Assembly (NCBI GenBank): GCA_937864895.1 | Contig: CALMDF010000400.1 | Coordinates: 1-5,590 of the forward strand | From: an uncultured Holophagales bacterium | GTDB taxonomy: Bacteria; Acidobacteriota; Thermoanaerobaculia; UBA5066 | Length of the DNA stretch: 5,590 nt | Direction: 5' to 3' | In this document: in pieces, positions 4,242 to 5,590 of the stretch | Layout of the letters: every line of letters starts with the position of its first letter | How positions within the stretch are numbered: position 1 is the stretch's first letter | Position numbers and translations under genes: made by a program | Notes under the pieces: model-generated | Told to the model about the DNA's origin: nothing | Database searches by the model: none | What the model saw: only the letters and a program-made list of their open reading frames with translations

Positions 4242-5590
4242 TCAGCGCCGCGATTCCCGGAGGAGCCGGTCGATCTCGACGTCCAGGGTGGCGAGCGGGG
4301 CGGGCTTGGCGAGGTACGCGTCGGCCCCCGCCTTGAGGATCCTCTCCCGGTCCCCGCTCATGGCGAGCGCGGTGAGCGCCAGGACGGGCGGGGCCGACCC
4401 GCCGCCGGCCCGAAGCCGGGCGAGGACCTCGAACCCGTCCATGCCCGGAAGCTGGATGTCGAGGACGACGAGGTCGGGAGGCGTGGACGCGGCGCGGACG
4501 ACCGCCTCCGCGCCGGTCGAGACCTCGTCGACCGCGAAGCCCCTCGTCCGGAGGAACTCCCCCAGGATCGTCCGGTTCGCGTCGTCGTCCTCCACGAGGA
4601 GGATCCGGCCCCGGCTCCCGGGGACGTGCTCCGGCGCCCGTTCCGCGGGAAGAGCCGGGACGCTCCCGGAGCCCCGGGCCAGCTGTCGACGCCACGGCAG
4701 GACGACGCGGAAGAGGCTCCCCTTCCCCGGCTCGCTCTCGACCTCCGCGTGGCCGCCGTGCAGCTCGGAGAGGCTCTTCACGAGCGCCAGGCCGAGCCCG
4801 GTCCCGGCGTGCTCGCGCGAGAGCCGGGAGTCGAGCTGGGAGAAGCGCTGGAAGAGCCGCGGGATGTCCTCCGGCGCGATTCCCGGGCCGGTGTCCCGGA
4901 CCTCGAGACGAACGAGCTCCGTCTCCTCGTCGGCCCCGGCCGAGAGCTCGACGAAGCCGCCCGCCGGGGTGAACTTGACCGCGTTCGAGAGGAGGTTCAC
5001 GAGGACCTGCCGGATCCTCCGGCCGTCCGCCACGAACCGGACGGGAGCGGGCGGGCCGAGGAACGAGAGGTCGAGGTCCTTCCTCTTGGCGTCCTCGCGG
5101 ACGATCGCGAGGGCCGACTCGCAGACCTCGCCGAGCGAGCAGGGCTCCTGCCGGAGAGAGAGCCTCTCGGCGCCGATCCTGGCGAGGTCGAGGATGTCGG
5201 AGAGGAGCGCGAGGAGGTGGCGGCCGGCCTCCTCGAGGAAGCCGAGGCTGCGGAGCTGCCGTTCGTTCAGCGGTCCGTGGGCGCCCACGCGCAGGAGCTC
5301 GGCGGCGCCGAGGATGCCGGTGAGAGGGGTCCGGAGCTCGTGGCTCATGCTCGCGAGGAACTCGTCCTTGGCCCGCGCGGCCCGCGCCAGGTCGGCGTTC
5401 AGCCGCGTGAGCTCGGCCGCCCGCTCCTCGCGCTCGGCCTCGGCCCGTTTCTGCCCGGAGATGTCGCGCGCCACCGTGGAGGAGTAGGCGAGGCTCCCGT
5501 CGGGCCGGAGGGGGGGCACGACCACCTGGAACACGGGGATCTCCCGCCCGTCCGCGGGCTTCAGGCCCGATTCCCCCTGCCAGACCTCCC
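4242..5590 (-). CDS. Hybrid sensor histidine kinase, C-terminal part (PAS-HisKA-HATPase-REC)
   Basis: Two-component hybrid kinase that autophosphorylates on His and passes the phosphate to its own receiver domain. The gene enters from the right edge, so the N terminus is missing and the 448 visible residues are C-terminal. In order they are: the end of a PAS domain (about 1-45, with ADGREIP and ARDISGQKRAE); a charged, probably coiled-coil linker (about 45-75); HisKA with SMSHELRTPL, phospho-acceptor H83; HATPase_c with N box NLLSNAVKF (N202), DTGPGIA (232-238) and GTGLGLA (262-268); a Pro/Ala-rich linker (about 300-325); and a receiver domain with acidic pair D334-D335, phospho-acceptor D377 in VVLDIQLPGMDG, T406 and K428 in LAKP. 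All catalytic residues are present. No output domain follows the receiver, so phosphate probably moves on to an Hpt or another regulator elsewhere. A GTG at 5534 is only an internal in-frame codon, because PAS sequence continues upstream of it. Confidence 0.95.
   Translation of the reverse strand, partial: EVWQGESGLKPADGREIPVFQVVVPPLRPDGSLAYSSTVARDISGQKRAEAEREERAAELTRLNADLARAARAKDEFLASMSHELRTPLTGILGAAELLRVGAHGPLNERQLRSLGFLEEAGRHLLALLSDILDLARIGAERLSLRQEPCSLGEVCESALAIVREDAKRKDLDLSFLGPPAPVRFVADGRRIRQVLVNLLSNAVKFTPAGGFVELSAGADEETELVRLEVRDTGPGIAPEDIPRLFQRFSQLDSRLSREHAGTGLGLALVKSLSELHGGHAEVESEPGKGSLFRVVLPWRRQLARGSGSVPALPAERAPEHVPGSRGRILLVEDDDANRTILGEFLRTRGFAVDEVSTGAEAVVRAASTPPDLVVLDIQLPGMDGFEVLARLRAGGGSAPPVLALTALAMSGDRERILKAGADAYLAKPAPLATLDVEIDRLLRESRR

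Noticed and set aside
3094..4695. Extension of the MEMO-like frame upstream to 4695
   Set aside because: The upstream part is out-of-frame histidine kinase DNA with Arg/Pro/Gly-rich translation. The ATG at 4209 begins a clear signal peptide.
3142..5487. Long 781-aa open frame on the plus strand
   Set aside because: It is a GC-rich shadow opposite the MEMO-like and histidine kinase genes, with low-complexity Arg-rich sequence and no recognisable domain.
1..5590. CRISPR array, tRNA or rRNA gene
   Set aside because: No regularly spaced repeats and no recognisable tRNA or rRNA sequence on reading both strands.

Overview
The window is GC-rich, single-copy bacterial chromosome with strong G/C bias at third codon positions. 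It carries a Hanks-type Ser/Thr kinase, a PAS-containing hybrid histidine kinase, an orphan HdrB-like protein and an exported MEMO-like protein. That mix suggests a soil or sediment bacterium such as an Acidobacteriota member, with Myxococcota as an alternative. The taxonomic placement is inference from gene style only.

Layout, left to right. (1) 1-578, minus: N-terminal 192 residues of a Ser/Thr protein kinase that runs off the left edge. (2) 579-761: divergent intergenic region with one possible -10 box. (3) 762-1619, plus: HdrB-like protein with two cysteine-rich CCG modules, the first lacking one expected cysteine. Its last codons and stop lie in a GGGGTCAGGTCTTGA repeat-like sequence. 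(4) About 1620-2990, minus: an IS110-family insertion sequence. Its intact 409-aa DEDD/Ser transposase occupies 1640-2869. The noncoding leader at 2870-2990 can fold into several hairpins and is a candidate bridge RNA, and a hairpin over the transposase Shine-Dalgarno sequence may block translation. (5) 2981-3100: two direct copies of CTGACTATTCT flanking about 100 bp of hairpin-rich noncoding DNA. (6) 3094-4209, minus: exported MEMO-family protein. (7) 4242-5590, minus: PAS-HisKA-HATPase-REC hybrid histidine kinase entering from the right edge, 32 bp upstream of the MEMO gene and probably co-transcribed with it.

How the parts relate: the insertion sequence and its repeats sit between two convergent genes (hdrB-like and MEMO-like). 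Both flanking genes end inside the repeat-like sequence. I see no metabolic link between the HdrB-like protein and its neighbours. The kinase genes point to signalling functions on both sides. The most noteworthy element is the IS110 leader. IS110-family leaders are now known to encode bridge RNAs that specify donor and target DNA, and this one has the right position, size range and folding potential, but that assignment is unproven here.
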